This document shows positions 1 through 8,722 of a DNA stretch of 64,000 nucleotides, in pieces. Both the position numbers and the translations under genes were made by a program. Source of the DNA: Pectobacterium wasabiae CFBP 3304. GTDB taxonomy: Bacteria; Pseudomonadota; Gammaproteobacteria; Enterobacterales; Enterobacteriaceae. Position 1 is the stretch's first letter. Every line of letters begins with the position of its first letter. The notes beneath the pieces are model-generated. The model saw only the letters and a program-made list of their open reading frames with translations. It was not told the origin of the DNA and did no database searches. The stretch spans positions 372,001 to 436,000 of the forward strand of contig NZ_CP015750.1 of assembly GCF_001742185.1 (NCBI RefSeq). Direction: 5' to 3'.

Positions 1-762
1 CGCGTAACAGCAAGCTCGCACGATGAGCTGGGCAGGCTGGCACAAGATTTCAATCAGCTTGCCAAGACGCTGGAAAAAAACGAACAGTCACGCCGCGCGT
101 TTATGGCCGATGTCTCCCACGATCTGCGCACGCCGCTGGCGGTGCTGCGCGGCGAGCTGGAAGCCTTGCAGGATGGCGTGCGCAAGCCCGATGCGCATTC
201 CCTGCATTCGCTCCAGTCTGAGGTCGCAACACTCACCAAACTGGTGGACGATCTGCACCAGCTCACCTTGTCCGATCGCGGGGCGCTGGCCTACCGCAAA
301 ACGTCTGTGGATATAGTGCAAACCCTGCATATTGCTATCGCCGCGTTTCATGAACGTTTCCAGAAAAAGCAGATTACGCTGACCACCGATTTCCCGCTTC
401 AGGCTGGCGTTTTTGGTGACCCGGATCGGCTAAGCCAGTTGTTTAATAATCTGCTGGAAAATAGCCTGCGCTATACTGACGAACAGGGTCAACTGACCCT
501 TTCCGTTGTTCAGCGACATAAACACTGGGCCATTATCTGGCAGGACAGTGCCCCCGGCGTAACCGATGAGCAGCTCACGCTGATTTTCGAGCGTTTTTAT
601 CGGGCGGAAAGCTCACGCAACCGCGCCAGCGGCGGATCTGGTCTGGGGCTGGCTATCTGCAATAATATCGTTGAGGCACATAACGGACGGCTGTATGCTG
701 AACATTCACCATTAGGGGGAGTGATGATTACCATTGAGCTTCCATCGCACGTACCTGATTAA
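1..762 (+). CDS. baeS: BaeS envelope-stress sensor histidine kinase (3' part)
   Basis: The reading frame is open from the first base, so the 5' end lies outside the window; 253 residues are present. The fragment starts in the HAMP linker, then the phosphoacceptor motif VSHDLRTPL (His about residue 40), an N-box (NNLLENSLRY), and the ATP-lid glycine motifs (DSAPGV and GGSGLGLAI). This is the catalytic half of an inner-membrane kinase that senses envelope damage and phosphorylates BaeR. The match to BaeS rests on the adjacent baeR and on the E. coli order baeSR-trhP. The missing part should carry the periplasmic sensor and two membrane helices. Confidence 0.93.
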   Translation, partial: RVTASSHDELGRLAQDFNQLAKTLEKNEQSRRAFMADVSHDLRTPLAVLRGELEALQDGVRKPDAHSLHSLQSEVATLTKLVDDLHQLTLSDRGALAYRKTSVDIVQTLHIAIAAFHERFQKKQITLTTDFPLQAGVFGDPDRLSQLFNNLLENSLRYTDEQGQLTLSVVQRHKHWAIIWQDSAPGVTDEQLTLIFERFYRAESSRNRASGGSGLGLAICNNIVEAHNGRLYAEHSPLGGVMITIELPSHVPD

Positions 763-795
763 TTGCTATTCCTGAAACCGAAACTAAGCAGAGCT

Positions 796-1524
796 ATGAC
801 AACCGCATCCGATTTCGCTATGGCATCACCCATTTTGATCGTCGAAGATGAGCCCAAATTGGGGCAACTGCTGGTGGATTACCTTCAGGCCGCAGACTAT
901 GCCACGCACTGGTTGCCCAACGGCAATGATGTCGTCGAGTGGGTGCGGCAGCATTCCCCTTCACTCATTTTGCTGGATTTGATGTTACCGGGTTGTGACG
1001 GCCTGACCCTCTGCCGCACCATACGCCAGTTTTCCAACGTGCCGATTATCATGGTCACCGCGCGCAGCGAAGAGATCGATCGCCTGCTGGGGCTGGAAAT
1101 TGGGGCTGATGACTATATTTGTAAACCTTTCAGCCCGCGTGAAGTGGTGGTGCGCGTCAGAACGCTGCTGCGCCGCTGTGGCTGGCAAAACGACGGCGTG
1201 AAAGCCGCAGAGAAAACTGAAACGGCCTTATTAATTGATAAGAGTGGCTTTCAGGCCAGCTATCTGGGGCAGAATCTCGATCTCACGCCAGCAGAGTTTC
1301 GCCTGCTCAAGACGCTCTCCAGCGAACCAGGCAAGGTGTTTTCACGCGAGGCGCTGCTGGATAAGCTTTACGATGATTATCGCGTCGTGACCGATCGCAC
1401 CATCGATAGCCACATCAAAAACCTGCGCCGCAAGCTGGAACAGTTGGATGAAGAGACCTCATTCATCCGCACGGTGTATGGCATCGGCTATCGCTGGGAA
1501 GCCGCCTCCTGCAATGAGGTATAA
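796..1524 (+). CDS. baeR: BaeR response regulator (OmpR/PhoB type)
   Basis: 242 residues, close to the usual 240 of BaeR. The N-terminal receiver has the acidic pocket (VEDEP), the phosphorylated Asp in LLDLMLPG and the conserved Lys in ICKPFSPRE. The C-terminal winged helix carries [10 protein letters not shown] and ends in TVYGIGYRW. BaeR activates multidrug efflux and envelope-stress genes in relatives. I chose the ATG at 796, which gives the family N-terminus; the frame stays open back to a TTG at 763 directly after the baeS stop, so a longer form is possible. The short gap to baeS indicates one operon. Confidence 0.94.
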   Translation: MTTASDFAMASPILIVEDEPKLGQLLVDYLQAADYATHWLPNGNDVVEWVRQHSPSLILLDLMLPGCDGLTLCRTIRQFSNVPIIMVTARSEEIDRLLGLEIGADDYICKPFSPREVVVRVRTLLRRCGWQNDGVKAAEKTETALLIDKSGFQASYLGQNLDLTPAEFRLLKTLSSEPGKVFSREALLDKLYDDYRVVTDRTIDSHIKNLRRKLEQLDEETSFIRTVYGIGYRWEAASCNEV

Positions 1525-1892
1525 CCTCTGCGTTTTCCATCTCGAAGAACGGTTAAAGCAGCGTTGGATCGCGGACGGCGAGGTTTCCGATTCTGCGCCC
1601 TACGGCCTGCTGGCGGCTGAGCGCTATCCGCCACCCTCCCATGCCAGTCAAAAATACTGTCCGACTTAATGAAAATTTTGTCATTTTTTCTTTTCCCACG
1701 GCTGTTACCATTTCAAGCCTACAATAATGACAGGTCTCCATCCGCATCAAATGCGGGCACAGGTCACCTGCAACACCATTGATTTTTTAACGTCATTGAT
1801 TTTGAAAACAATTGATCTTCAAAATAACCGATCTTCGAAGCAGTTGTTTTTCAAAAGAATGGGGCTTGAAAACAATAGACAGGGGAAAAAAT
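1525..1892. other. Intergenic region baeR-yqjG
   Basis: No convincing gene is seen. It contains a perfect 6-bp stem with a 3-nt loop at 1742-1756 (CCGCAT/ATGCGG), a short inverted repeat CAGGT/ACCTG just after it, and an AT-rich leader with repeated arms at 1801-1876 described separately. The stem is not followed by a T tract, so it is not a clear terminator. The promoter of the downstream reductase presumably lies here; I could not place -35/-10 boxes with confidence. Confidence 0.6.
1801..1876 (+). promoter_or_regulatory. Leader with three repeat arms that can pair in two ways
   Basis: TTGAAAACAAT occurs at 1802-1812 and again at 1866-1876. A near-perfect inverse, GTTGTTTTTCAA, lies between them at 1843-1854. 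The middle arm could pair with either outer arm, giving mutually exclusive hairpins. The second would end about 4 nt before the AGGGG ribosome-binding site at 1881. GATCTTC is also repeated at 1814-1820 and 1830-1836. The repeats are directly visible; a regulatory role is inference. Confidence 0.4.
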
Positions 1893-2852
1893 ATGTCAGG
1901 CTTAGTTGATGGCAAATGGGTTAACGGCGATGTCGCAGTGGAAGAAATCAAGAACGGCGCATTCCACCGCGAAGAAACCAAATTTCGGCAAACCGAACTG
2001 GTGCCAGAAGCTGGGCGTTACCAGCTTTTTGTTTCCTATCTCTGCCCATGGGCGTCACGCACGCTGATTTTCCGCAAGTTGAAAGGGTTGGAGAACGTTA
2101 TCCCCCTCTCAATTGCCAAACCACGTATTGCCGATAACGGGTGGGAATTTGACGCTCCACAGGATGCTGGCGAACACGTAGGCGAGATTCACTATCTGCA
2201 CCAGTTGTACACCGCCAGCGTACCGAACTATACCGGAAAGGTCTCGGTTCCTGTTCTATGGGATCGGGTGGAAGGCCGTATCGTAAACAATGAATCAGCA
2301 GATATCATCCGCATGCTGAACAATGAGTTTAACGATCTGACAGGCAACTACCTCGATTTCTACCCATCGGAACTGCACAGCGAGATCGACCGCTGGAACG
2401 AAACCGTGTACCACAACGTCAATAACGGCGTGTATAAAACCGGGTTCGCTAAAACGCAGGAACACTATAACGATGCGGTCACCACACTCTTCGCTACGCT
2501 GGATGACCTGGACGCTCGTCTGAGCAACCATCGTTACATACTGGGTGATACGCTGACCGAAGCCGACTGGCGTCTGTTTGTCACGCTGATACGTTTTGAC
2601 GTGGCCTACCACGGTGCGTTCAAATGCAATCTAAAACGCATTGCCGACTATCCGCACTTATCAAATTACCTGCGCGAACTGTATCAGTGGTCAGGCATTG
2701 CGGAAACGGTCAATATCGACCATATCAAAGCCGGTTATTACGGTATTGCCTGGCTGAACCCGACACAGATTGTGCCGGTTGGCCCACAGGTCGATTTATA
2801 CCAGCCTCACAATCGGAATACGCTTGGCACATCGCGTATCTCCACGCGTTAA
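1893..2852 (+). CDS. yqjG: Glutathionyl-hydroquinone reductase YqjG
   Basis: 319 residues, a xi-class glutathione transferase. These cytoplasmic enzymes remove glutathione from glutathionyl-hydroquinones. The N-terminal thioredoxin-like domain carries the catalytic cysteine in YLCPWASR (about residue 51), followed by a helical C-terminal domain with the conserved TLTEADWRLFVTLIRFD. The start is ATG 1893, 7 nt after AGGGG at 1881; a longer frame upstream lacks family similarity. The gene stands alone between baeR and trhP, a place where E. coli has different genes, so it may be a local insertion into the conserved block. Confidence 0.93.
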   Translation: MSGLVDGKWVNGDVAVEEIKNGAFHREETKFRQTELVPEAGRYQLFVSYLCPWASRTLIFRKLKGLENVIPLSIAKPRIADNGWEFDAPQDAGEHVGEIHYLHQLYTASVPNYTGKVSVPVLWDRVEGRIVNNESADIIRMLNNEFNDLTGNYLDFYPSELHSEIDRWNETVYHNVNNGVYKTGFAKTQEHYNDAVTTLFATLDDLDARLSNHRYILGDTLTEADWRLFVTLIRFDVAYHGAFKCNLKRIADYPHLSNYLRELYQWSGIAETVNIDHIKAGYYGIAWLNPTQIVPVGPQVDLYQPHNRNTLGTSRISTR

Positions 2853-2912
2853 TACGGCAAGATCTGGCCTGCTCTATCTATGGCGGGCCACTCTTTATTT
2901 AGGTCAAAAAAA

Positions 2913-2926
2913 TTGATTTACGTCAA
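2913..2926 (+). promoter_or_regulatory. FNR-like box upstream of trhP
   Basis: TTGATTTACGTCAA differs from the FNR consensus TTGAT-N4-ATCAA at one position. It lies 122 bp upstream of the trhP start. It could also belong to another CRP/FNR-family protein. Only the sequence match supports it. Confidence 0.4.
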
Positions 2927-3047
2927 ACAATAGACCCACTTTTCGTGTGTCGTCTACTGCAATTTCCCCCCATTAGCGCTAGAATCCTCCGCCTTTACTG
3001 TTCCCACCGTGGAGCAGCCTGACTTGTGATCAGAATCGAGAGATACC

Positions 3048-4409
3048 ATGTTTAAACCGGAACTGCTTTCTCCGGCCGGTACGCTGAAAAATATGCGCTA
3101 CGCCTTTGCCTATGGCGCAGACGCGATTTATGCCGGTCAACCTCGCTACAGCCTGCGCGTGCGCAATAACGAATTCAACCATCAGACGCTGGCGCAAGCC
3201 ATTAATGAAGCGCATGAGCTGGGCAAAAAATTCTACGTGGTCGTTAACATCGCGCCACACAACGCCAAGCTGAAAACCTTCCTGCGCGATCTGCAACCCG
3301 TGATTGAAATGGGGCCGGATGCGCTGATCATGTCCGATCCAGGTTTGATCATGCTGGTGCGTGAAAACTTCCCACAAATTGATATCCACCTTTCTGTTCA
3401 GGCCAACGCGGTTAACTGGGCCACGGTGAAATTCTGGCAGCAGATGGGGCTGACGCGTGTGATTCTGTCGCGCGAGCTGTCACTGGAAGAGATTGCAGAA
3501 ATCCGCCAGAACGTCCCGGATATGGAACTGGAGATCTTCGTGCACGGTGCGCTGTGCATGGCCTATTCCGGCCGTTGCCTGCTGTCCGGTTACATCAACA
3601 AACGCGACCCGAATCAAGGCACCTGCACCAACGCCTGCCGTTGGGAATATAAGGTTCAGGAAGGCAAAGAGGACGAGGTCGGGAACATCGTTCATCAGCA
3701 CGAACCTATCGCGGTGAAAAATGTTGAGCCCGCACTGGGCATCGGCGAACCGACCGATAAAGTCTTTATGCTGGAAGAAAATATGCGCCCCGGCGAGTAC
3801 ATGAGCGCATTTGAAGACGAGCACGGCACTTACATCATGAACTCCCGCGATCTGCGTGCGATCCAGCACGTTGAACGCCTGACGCAGATGCAGGTTCATT
3901 CGCTGAAAATCGAAGGACGCACCAAGTCATTCTATTATTGCGCTCGTACCGCACAGGTGTATCGCCGCGCCATCGACGATGCCGTCGCGGGCAAGCCGTT
4001 CGACCCGACACTGCTGGAAACGCTGGAAGGTCTGGCGCACCGTGGCTATACCGAAGGCTTCCTGCGCCGTCACGTGCATGAAGATTACCAGAATTACGAC
4101 TACGGCTATTCCGTTTCCGATCGTCAGCAGTTTGTCGGTGAATTCACTGGCGTGCGCCGCGATGGGCTGGCGGAAGTCGAGGTGAAGAACAAATTTTCCT
4201 GCGGCGACAGCGTAGAAATGATGACGCCAAACGGCAATATTCAGTTCACCATCGAAGCCATGCAAAATACCAAAGGCCAGCCGACCGAGGTTGCGCCGGG
4301 TAACGGCCATATCGTTTATCTGCCAGTACCGGATGACGTCTCGCTGGATTACGCGCTACTGCTGCGCAATCTGCCAGGCACCACCACGCGTAACCCTAAC
4401 GCAGAATAA
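3048..4409 (+). CDS. trhP: tRNA hydroxylation protein TrhP (U32 peptidase family, YegQ)
   Basis: 453 residues, the usual length of YegQ/TrhP. The family acts in prephenate-dependent hydroxylation of uridine 34 in tRNAs. It is classed as U32 peptidase because of motifs seen here: the start LLSPAGTLKNMRYAFAYGADAIY, and the cysteine cluster CMAYSGRC plus CTNAC around residues 170-200, which probably binds an iron-sulfur cluster. A C-terminal beta-barrel-like domain follows (YSVSDRQQFVGEFTG). Start ATG 3048 follows a GAGAG ribosome-binding site. Position after baeSR and before cyaR matches E. coli. Confidence 0.95.
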   Translation: MFKPELLSPAGTLKNMRYAFAYGADAIYAGQPRYSLRVRNNEFNHQTLAQAINEAHELGKKFYVVVNIAPHNAKLKTFLRDLQPVIEMGPDALIMSDPGLIMLVRENFPQIDIHLSVQANAVNWATVKFWQQMGLTRVILSRELSLEEIAEIRQNVPDMELEIFVHGALCMAYSGRCLLSGYINKRDPNQGTCTNACRWEYKVQEGKEDEVGNIVHQHEPIAVKNVEPALGIGEPTDKVFMLEENMRPGEYMSAFEDEHGTYIMNSRDLRAIQHVERLTQMQVHSLKIEGRTKSFYYCARTAQVYRRAIDDAVAGKPFDPTLLETLEGLAHRGYTEGFLRRHVHEDYQNYDYGYSVSDRQQFVGEFTGVRRDGLAEVEVKNKFSCGDSVEMMTPNGNIQFTIEAMQNTKGQPTEVAPGNGHIVYLPVPDDVSLDYALLLRNLPGTTTRNPNAE

Positions 4410-4418
4410 TCAGTAAGA

Positions 4419-4445
4419 CCGCCGGATGCCCCAATCATCCGGCGG
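4419..4445. repeat. REP-like hairpin downstream of trhP
   Basis: CCGCCGGATG and CATCCGGCGG form a perfect 10-bp stem with a 7-nt loop. The arms resemble REP/BIME units (GCCGGATG type). No T tract follows, so it is more likely a repeat that stabilises the trhP mRNA end than a classical terminator. Confidence 0.6.
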
Positions 4446-4532
4446 CGCTTCCCGCCACCTTCCCGTTCATAGCCGCAAGTAGCATAGAAAGTCATCAGGT
4501 ATCGTTACAAAGCTCAGGGTTTTTAACGAATA

Positions 4533-4548
4533 TTAGAAACAGATCACA
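4533..4548 (+). promoter_or_regulatory. CRP site and promoter of cyaR
   Basis: TTAGA-N6-TCACA matches the CRP consensus TGTGA-N6-TCACA perfectly in the downstream half-site. Its centre is 41.5 bp upstream of the inferred CyaR start at 4582, the geometry of a class II CRP promoter. A -10 box TAATAT lies at 4570-4575. CRP control of CyaR is known in E. coli. Confidence 0.8.
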
Positions 4549-4581
4549 TCAATTCGCTAGCCTTGTGGTTAATATTGCGTC

Positions 4582-4676
4582 GCTGAGAAAACATAGAACG
4601 AAAAATAAGCGTAGTGATACTACTAGGAACCACCTCCTTGGCCAGCTCAATCTCCCTTGAGCTGGCTTTTCTTTTT
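4582..4676 (+). ncRNA. cyaR: CyaR small regulatory RNA
   Basis: The 5' end GCTGAGAAAACATA resembles E. coli CyaR. The central AGGAACCACCTCCTTGG is the anti-Shine-Dalgarno seed that, with Hfq, represses ompX, nadE, luxS and others in E. coli. The RNA ends in a terminator with a 10-bp stem (GCCAGCTCAA at 4641-4650, TTGAGCTGGC at 4657-4666) and a T-rich tail. It sits directly after trhP as in E. coli. The segment between the 5' end and the seed has diverged, while seed and terminator loop are kept. Confidence 0.93.
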
Positions 4677-4704
4677 CTCTCGATCACGTATTTCCCACCT
4701 CAAA

Positions 4705-4831
<127 letters not shown>

Positions 4832-4929
4832 TTCACCGATTCTTCTGATGTCTACCTCCCGATTTAATGACTATGATTAACTGCAACGTTTCTGTATTAA
4901 CGGCAACATCGCAGCCAGAGAAAGACGCC

Positions 4930-5829
4930 ATGGAAAAAAATCCAATCACACTGCTGATTTTGAATGGGAAAAGCGCGGGTAATGAAGAACTTCGCGAAGC
5001 CATCGGTGAGCTACGCAAGGACGGCTATACGCTGCATGTCCGCGTCACCTGGGAATACGGTGATGTGAAGCGCTACGTGGAAGAGGCAATCCAGCTCAAC
5101 GTCGATAATGTGATCGCCGCCGGAGGCGATGGCACCGTCAATGAAGTCGCCACAGCACTAGCCATGCAACCGGAAGCGGTTCGTCCGTGTCTGGGGATAG
5201 TGCCACTGGGCACGGCCAACGATTTTGCCACCAGTTGTCAGATTCCGATGGAGATGCACAATGCGATGACGCTGGCGATCAAAGGCCGCGCTACCGCGAT
5301 TGATATCGCCAAAGTCAACGACAGCCACTACTTCATCAACATGGCAACGGGCGGGTTCGCCACACGCATCACGACGGAAACCCCCGCCAAGATGAAGGCC
5401 GCGCTGGGGAGCGCCTCTTACGTACTACACGCGCTCTTTCGCATGGACATGCTGCAAGCCGAACGCTGTGAGATTCGCGGGCCGGATTTTCACTGGGAAG
5501 GCGATACGCTGGTTATCGCGGTGGGGAATGGCCGTCAGGCAGGCGGCGGGCAGCAGCTTTGCCCGGAGGCGCTGGTTAACGATGGGCTGCTGGAACTGAG
5601 CGTGCTGTCAGCAACCGAGCTACTGCCCAATATGCTTCAGGCCTGGTTTACCGGCAGCGAAAACCAGAACATGATTTCCGCTACCCTGCCCTGGTTGGAG
5701 ATCACCGCACCAGACGATATGACGTTTAATCTGGACGGCGAGCCACTTACTGCCAAACGCTTCCGCATCGAGGTGCTTCCCGCAGCGATCTACTGCCGAC
5801 TGCCGCCTCAGTGCTCGCTGTTGGAATAA
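4930..5829 (+). CDS. yegS: Lipid kinase YegS
   Basis: 299 residues, as in E. coli YegS. The protein belongs to the diacylglycerol-kinase catalytic family and phosphorylates lipids, with phosphatidylglycerol the reported in vitro substrate. Seen here: nucleotide-binding [13 protein letters not shown] (residues 65-77), [10 protein letters not shown] (about 97), and the C-terminal beta-sandwich ending [23 protein letters not shown]. Start ATG 4930 gives the family N-terminus [10 protein letters not shown]; an upstream ATG at 4867 would add 21 residues without similarity. It is a single gene preceded by an ERIC. Confidence 0.93.
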   Translation: MEKNPITLLILNGKSAGNEELREAIGELRKDGYTLHVRVTWEYGDVKRYVEEAIQLNVDNVIAAGGDGTVNEVATALAMQPEAVRPCLGIVPLGTANDFATSCQIPMEMHNAMTLAIKGRATAIDIAKVNDSHYFINMATGGFATRITTETPAKMKAALGSASYVLHALFRMDMLQAERCEIRGPDFHWEGDTLVIAVGNGRQAGGGQQLCPEALVNDGLLELSVLSATELLPNMLQAWFTGSENQNMISATLPWLEITAPDDMTFNLDGEPLTAKRFRIEVLPAAIYCRLPPQCSLLE

Positions 5830-5842
5830 CGACGCGTTTTGA

Positions 5843-6250
5843 TTATTCCCGCTTCAGGCGATTACTGTTTGCCAGGTATAACGTCACCACCAGCAGCAGG
5901 ATCGCCGCTGAATACACCAGCGTATCCGATGGGCTTTTGTGATCGACAATAATCAGGCGAATGATGGCCGTGATGCCGATGTAGATAAAATAGCGCAGTG
6001 GGAAGTGATAGCCGGACTGGAAATACTTCACGATTAGAGCAATAAACTCAAAATAGAGAAAATAAATCACAATGCCCTCTATCAACTGATAGGAGGAATC
6101 TTTCTCGCTGGAGATCAGCAGCACCTTCGCCAGATGAAACGTTTCTTTGACTAAAAAAATCACCAGAATGGTCGCCAGCGCCAGCAGGCCGATATTGAGT
6201 ATCGTCTGAAGCGCCTTGGCAGCCATTGCACTGCGAGCAGAACCTGCCAT
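5843..6250 (-). CDS. psiE: PsiE phosphate-starvation-inducible membrane protein
   Basis: 135 residues with four predicted membrane segments (about 18-38, 50-70, 78-96, 104-122). The core [30 protein letters not shown] and the following [14 protein letters not shown] match PsiE, a PhoB- and CRP-regulated inner-membrane protein of unknown activity. It converges with yegS with 13 bp between the stops. I found no clear Pho box in the short upstream region before the ERIC. Confidence 0.93.
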   Translation of the reverse strand: MAGSARSAMAAKALQTILNIGLLALATILVIFLVKETFHLAKVLLISSEKDSSYQLIEGIVIYFLYFEFIALIVKYFQSGYHFPLRYFIYIGITAIIRLIIVDHKSPSDTLVYSAAILLLVVTLYLANSNRLKRE

Positions 6251-6395
6251 ATGTTATCCCCACACCCTATTTCACATTAACACCAAGATTTCACAGCAAA
6301 GTAACCGGATGCCCCTGCACTGTCACGCCGAAATACACTTAATTTAGTTTGAAATTACTGACAAAGATGTCACGCAAAGTACAAGTCGATTTACT

Positions 6396-6665
6396 TATAC
6401 CCATCATACTTCAAGCGGCGTGTGCGTTGGCTTCACTTACTCACCCCGGTCACTTACTTGAGTAAGCTCCTGGGGATTAATGAACCTCATAAATGAGGTT
6501 CCCCCTTCGGGCCAGCGCTAGCGCTGTTCAAATCGGTTTAAAACCAATTTGTCGCGCGATTGCCGCGTTACAAGGCCATAAATGGGCCTTGCCCTAAAGG
6601 GTCAACGCAGAGCGTTGTTCAAAACGCTAACGTTTTGTCACGCCACTCGAATTATTTAGGGTATG
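6396..6665 (-). repeat. ERIC element enlarged by a hairpin-rich insertion
   Basis: The left end (TATACCCATCATACTTCAAG) and right end (CTCGAATTATTTAGGGTAT) are ERIC termini in the opposite orientation to the copy at 4705. The element is 270 bp, about 143 bp longer than a normal ERIC. The extra segment, about 6480-6640, holds six or more short inverted repeats one after another: 6482-6501, 6513-6526, 6529-6551, 6572-6590, 6592-6601, 6603-6617 and 6620-6637. It lies between divergently oriented ends of psiE (promoter side) and thiD (stop side), so it fills the 421-bp gap here. Confidence 0.85.
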
Positions 6666-6671
6666 CAATGT

Positions 6672-7475
6672 TTACCACCAGCGATGGAAATGATGAACGG
6701 GACCGATTCCGTGCCCGACCTCCAGTGTGTCGGCCTGCTGTAACGCCTGCTGTAAATAGTCCTTCGCTACCTTAACTGTCTCGCTCCAGCTATCGTGACG
6801 CGGTCGCAGCGCAGCCAGCGCGGCAGACAACGTGCAGCCCGTGCCGTGCGTGTGACGCGTATCCACGCGCGCCGAGCTAAAGCGCTGTGGGTCGGCCTGT
6901 CGGCTGAACAGCCAGTCTGGACTTTCCGCTTCACTGAGGTGACCGCCTTTCATTAACACCGCCTGACAGCCCATCGCCAGCAGTGCTTCCCCCTGTTCAC
7001 GCATGTCCCGTTCATTGGTGGCAGGTGACGTATTCAGCAATGCGGCGGCTTCTGGCAGGTTGGGCGTAATCAGGGAAACCAGCGGCAACAGCTCACGGCG
7101 GATCGACTCCACCGCCTCCGGCGCGAGTAGCGGATCGCCACTTTTCGCTAGCATCACGGTATCCAACACCACGAAAGGGACCGAGTAATAGCGCAAGCGC
7201 TCGGCAACGGTTTCGACAATATCGGTCTGCGCCAACATCCCAATCTTGGCACTGTCGATGCGCACATCGCTCAACACGGAATCTAACTGTGCCGCGACAA
7301 AATCCGGCTCAATTCGGTAGACGGACTGCACGCCGAGCGTATTTTGCGCCACTAGCGCGGTAATGACCGACGTGCCATAAGCGCCCAATGCAGAAAACGC
7401 TTTTAAATCCGCCTGAATCCCCGCACCACCACTCGGATCGGTGCCAGCAATCGTCAAGGCATTGATACGCTTCAT
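6672..7475 (-). CDS. thiD: Hydroxymethylpyrimidine/phosphomethylpyrimidine kinase ThiD
   Basis: 267 residues, ribokinase fold, the usual length. It phosphorylates HMP and then HMP-phosphate for thiamine synthesis. Visible motifs: [22 protein letters not shown] at the start, [19 protein letters not shown], and the anion hole/catalytic base [18 protein letters not shown]. Start ATG at 7475 overlaps the thiM stop by four bases (ATGA), so the two are translationally coupled and share the upstream TPP riboswitch. A longer frame into thiM is not used. Confidence 0.96.
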   Translation of the reverse strand: MKRINALTIAGTDPSGGAGIQADLKAFSALGAYGTSVITALVAQNTLGVQSVYRIEPDFVAAQLDSVLSDVRIDSAKIGMLAQTDIVETVAERLRYYSVPFVVLDTVMLAKSGDPLLAPEAVESIRRELLPLVSLITPNLPEAAALLNTSPATNERDMREQGEALLAMGCQAVLMKGGHLSEAESPDWLFSRQADPQRFSSARVDTRHTHGTGCTLSAALAALRPRHDSWSETVKVAKDYLQQALQQADTLEVGHGIGPVHHFHRWW

Positions 7476-8266
7476 GCCAGATCCTCCGCATGCAGGGTAT
7501 AGAGTCGATCGAGGAAGTTGGGAATAAAACTCCCCGTACCTTGCGACGCCAAGGCCGCCTGCTGCCCCGCTAACGCCATGACATAGCACGCCGCCGCCAC
7601 ATGGGATAAGCGATCACCTTCCAGAGAAGCAAATCCCGCGACCACCGCCGACAGCGCACAGCCTGTACCGACCACGCGTGTCATCATGCTATCGCCGCCG
7701 GCTACCGCCATATCGCGCTCACCGTCCGTGACATAATCCACCGCGCCGGTCACGGCAACAATCGTCCCCACCTGCCGAGCCAGTTCGCGCGCAGCGGGTA
7801 ACGCGGCAAGGGAATCATCGGCGCTATCCACGCCCCTCCCCTGTGCGGCTAACCCAGAAAGCGCCATGATTTCAGACGCATTGCCGCGGATAGCCGCTGG
7901 TTTCGATGCCAGCAATTCCCGGCAAAATTCAGTACGGAAGGTCAAACCGCCTACGGCAACCGGATCGAGCACCCACGGTGTTCCCGCCTGATACGCGCTG
8001 CTTACGGCTGCCCGCATCGCCTCGGCACGCGTGCGTTCCAACGTACCAACATTAATCAGCAGCGCATCCGCCATCACGCTGAACTGCGCGGCTTCATCGG
8101 GATCGACCACCATGGCGGGCGATGCATTCAACGCCAACAACACATTAGCAGTAAAAGATTGCACTACATCGTTGGTCAAACAGTGTACCAGCGGTGAAGC
8201 AGAACGAAATTGAGTGAGTGAGGTTGCTGCCTGAGCGGCAGAAAAGTCGGCGGGTTGCGTGCTCAT
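7472..8266 (-). CDS. thiM: Hydroxyethylthiazole kinase ThiM
   Basis: 264 residues. The enzyme salvages thiazole by phosphorylating hydroxyethylthiazole. Motifs: [49 protein letters not shown], and [15 protein letters not shown] with the catalytic cysteine. The ATG at 8266 follows GGGAG with good spacing; a longer upstream frame would run into the riboswitch. First gene of the thiMD salvage operon. Confidence 0.95.
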   Translation of the reverse strand: MSTQPADFSAAQAATSLTQFRSASPLVHCLTNDVVQSFTANVLLALNASPAMVVDPDEAAQFSVMADALLINVGTLERTRAEAMRAAVSSAYQAGTPWVLDPVAVGGLTFRTEFCRELLASKPAAIRGNASEIMALSGLAAQGRGVDSADDSLAALPAARELARQVGTIVAVTGAVDYVTDGERDMAVAGGDSMMTRVVGTGCALSAVVAGFASLEGDRLSHVAAACYVMALAGQQAALASQGTGSFIPNFLDRLYTLHAEDLA

Positions 8267-8316
8267 AGGTCTCCCAACCGGCGTGGAAGAAGGCGGCAAC
8301 CGGTGGGGCATACCGT

Positions 8317-8394
8317 GACTTCCCTACGCTGGCATTATCCAGATCAGGTGGTACGGGTATTTCTCAGCCTTCACAAAGAAGGGCACCCCGAGTC
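8317..8394 (-). promoter_or_regulatory. TPP riboswitch (THI element) of thiMD
   Basis: On the minus strand the segment contains the conserved ACTCGGGGTGCC, the helix loop GCTGAGAAATACCCG, the pyrophosphate-sensing ACCTGATCTGGATAATGCC and the closing GCGTAGGGAAGTC. The outer stem GACT/AGTC closes the aptamer. The aptamer lies 50 nt upstream of the thiM start, so repression by thiamine pyrophosphate at translation is likely. No clear terminator hairpin with a T tract was seen after it. Confidence 0.95.
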
Positions 8395-8472
8395 ATGTGT
8401 TTACGCTTTGCAGCATAAGTAAGTGCCCCCCGTAAAGCAAGCGCCAGTTCGTCTCGTTCCACCACCGATAAA

Positions 8473-8553
8473 AAATGAGAAACTACAGTCCGTTGTGACA
8501 TAGAGAAAAACGCCATCCCCCTTTAGACTGATTTATCAAACCCATACTGAGGA
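8473..8553 (+). repeat. Left 81-bp direct repeat flanking the organic-acid block
   Basis: It aligns without gaps to 14620-14700, with 72 of 81 positions identical by eye. The right copy continues into an IS5-family transposase remnant, while this one does not. Besides this repeat and the riboswitch, the 456-bp gap between thiM and the LysR gene holds an AT-rich palindrome at 8690-8709 (ATATAATT-N4-AATTATAT), just upstream of the LysR start. Confidence 0.8.
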
Positions 8554-8722
8554 TCAGGGATAGAATGGTCGACGCTGAGATTGATCCGGTAATCAATACA
8601 ATTTGCCTAAAGTGAAACGGTAATGTGGGACGTTATTTAGCAAGATACGGATCGCGCAGTTCAGCAGTTTTACGTATTGATATAATGCGATATAATTTAA
8701 GAATTATATATTGTTGGATTGT

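Noticed and set aside
6480..6640. CRISPR-like array, because of regularly spaced hairpins
   Set aside because: The inverted repeats all differ in sequence and spacing, with no repeated unit and no cas genes.
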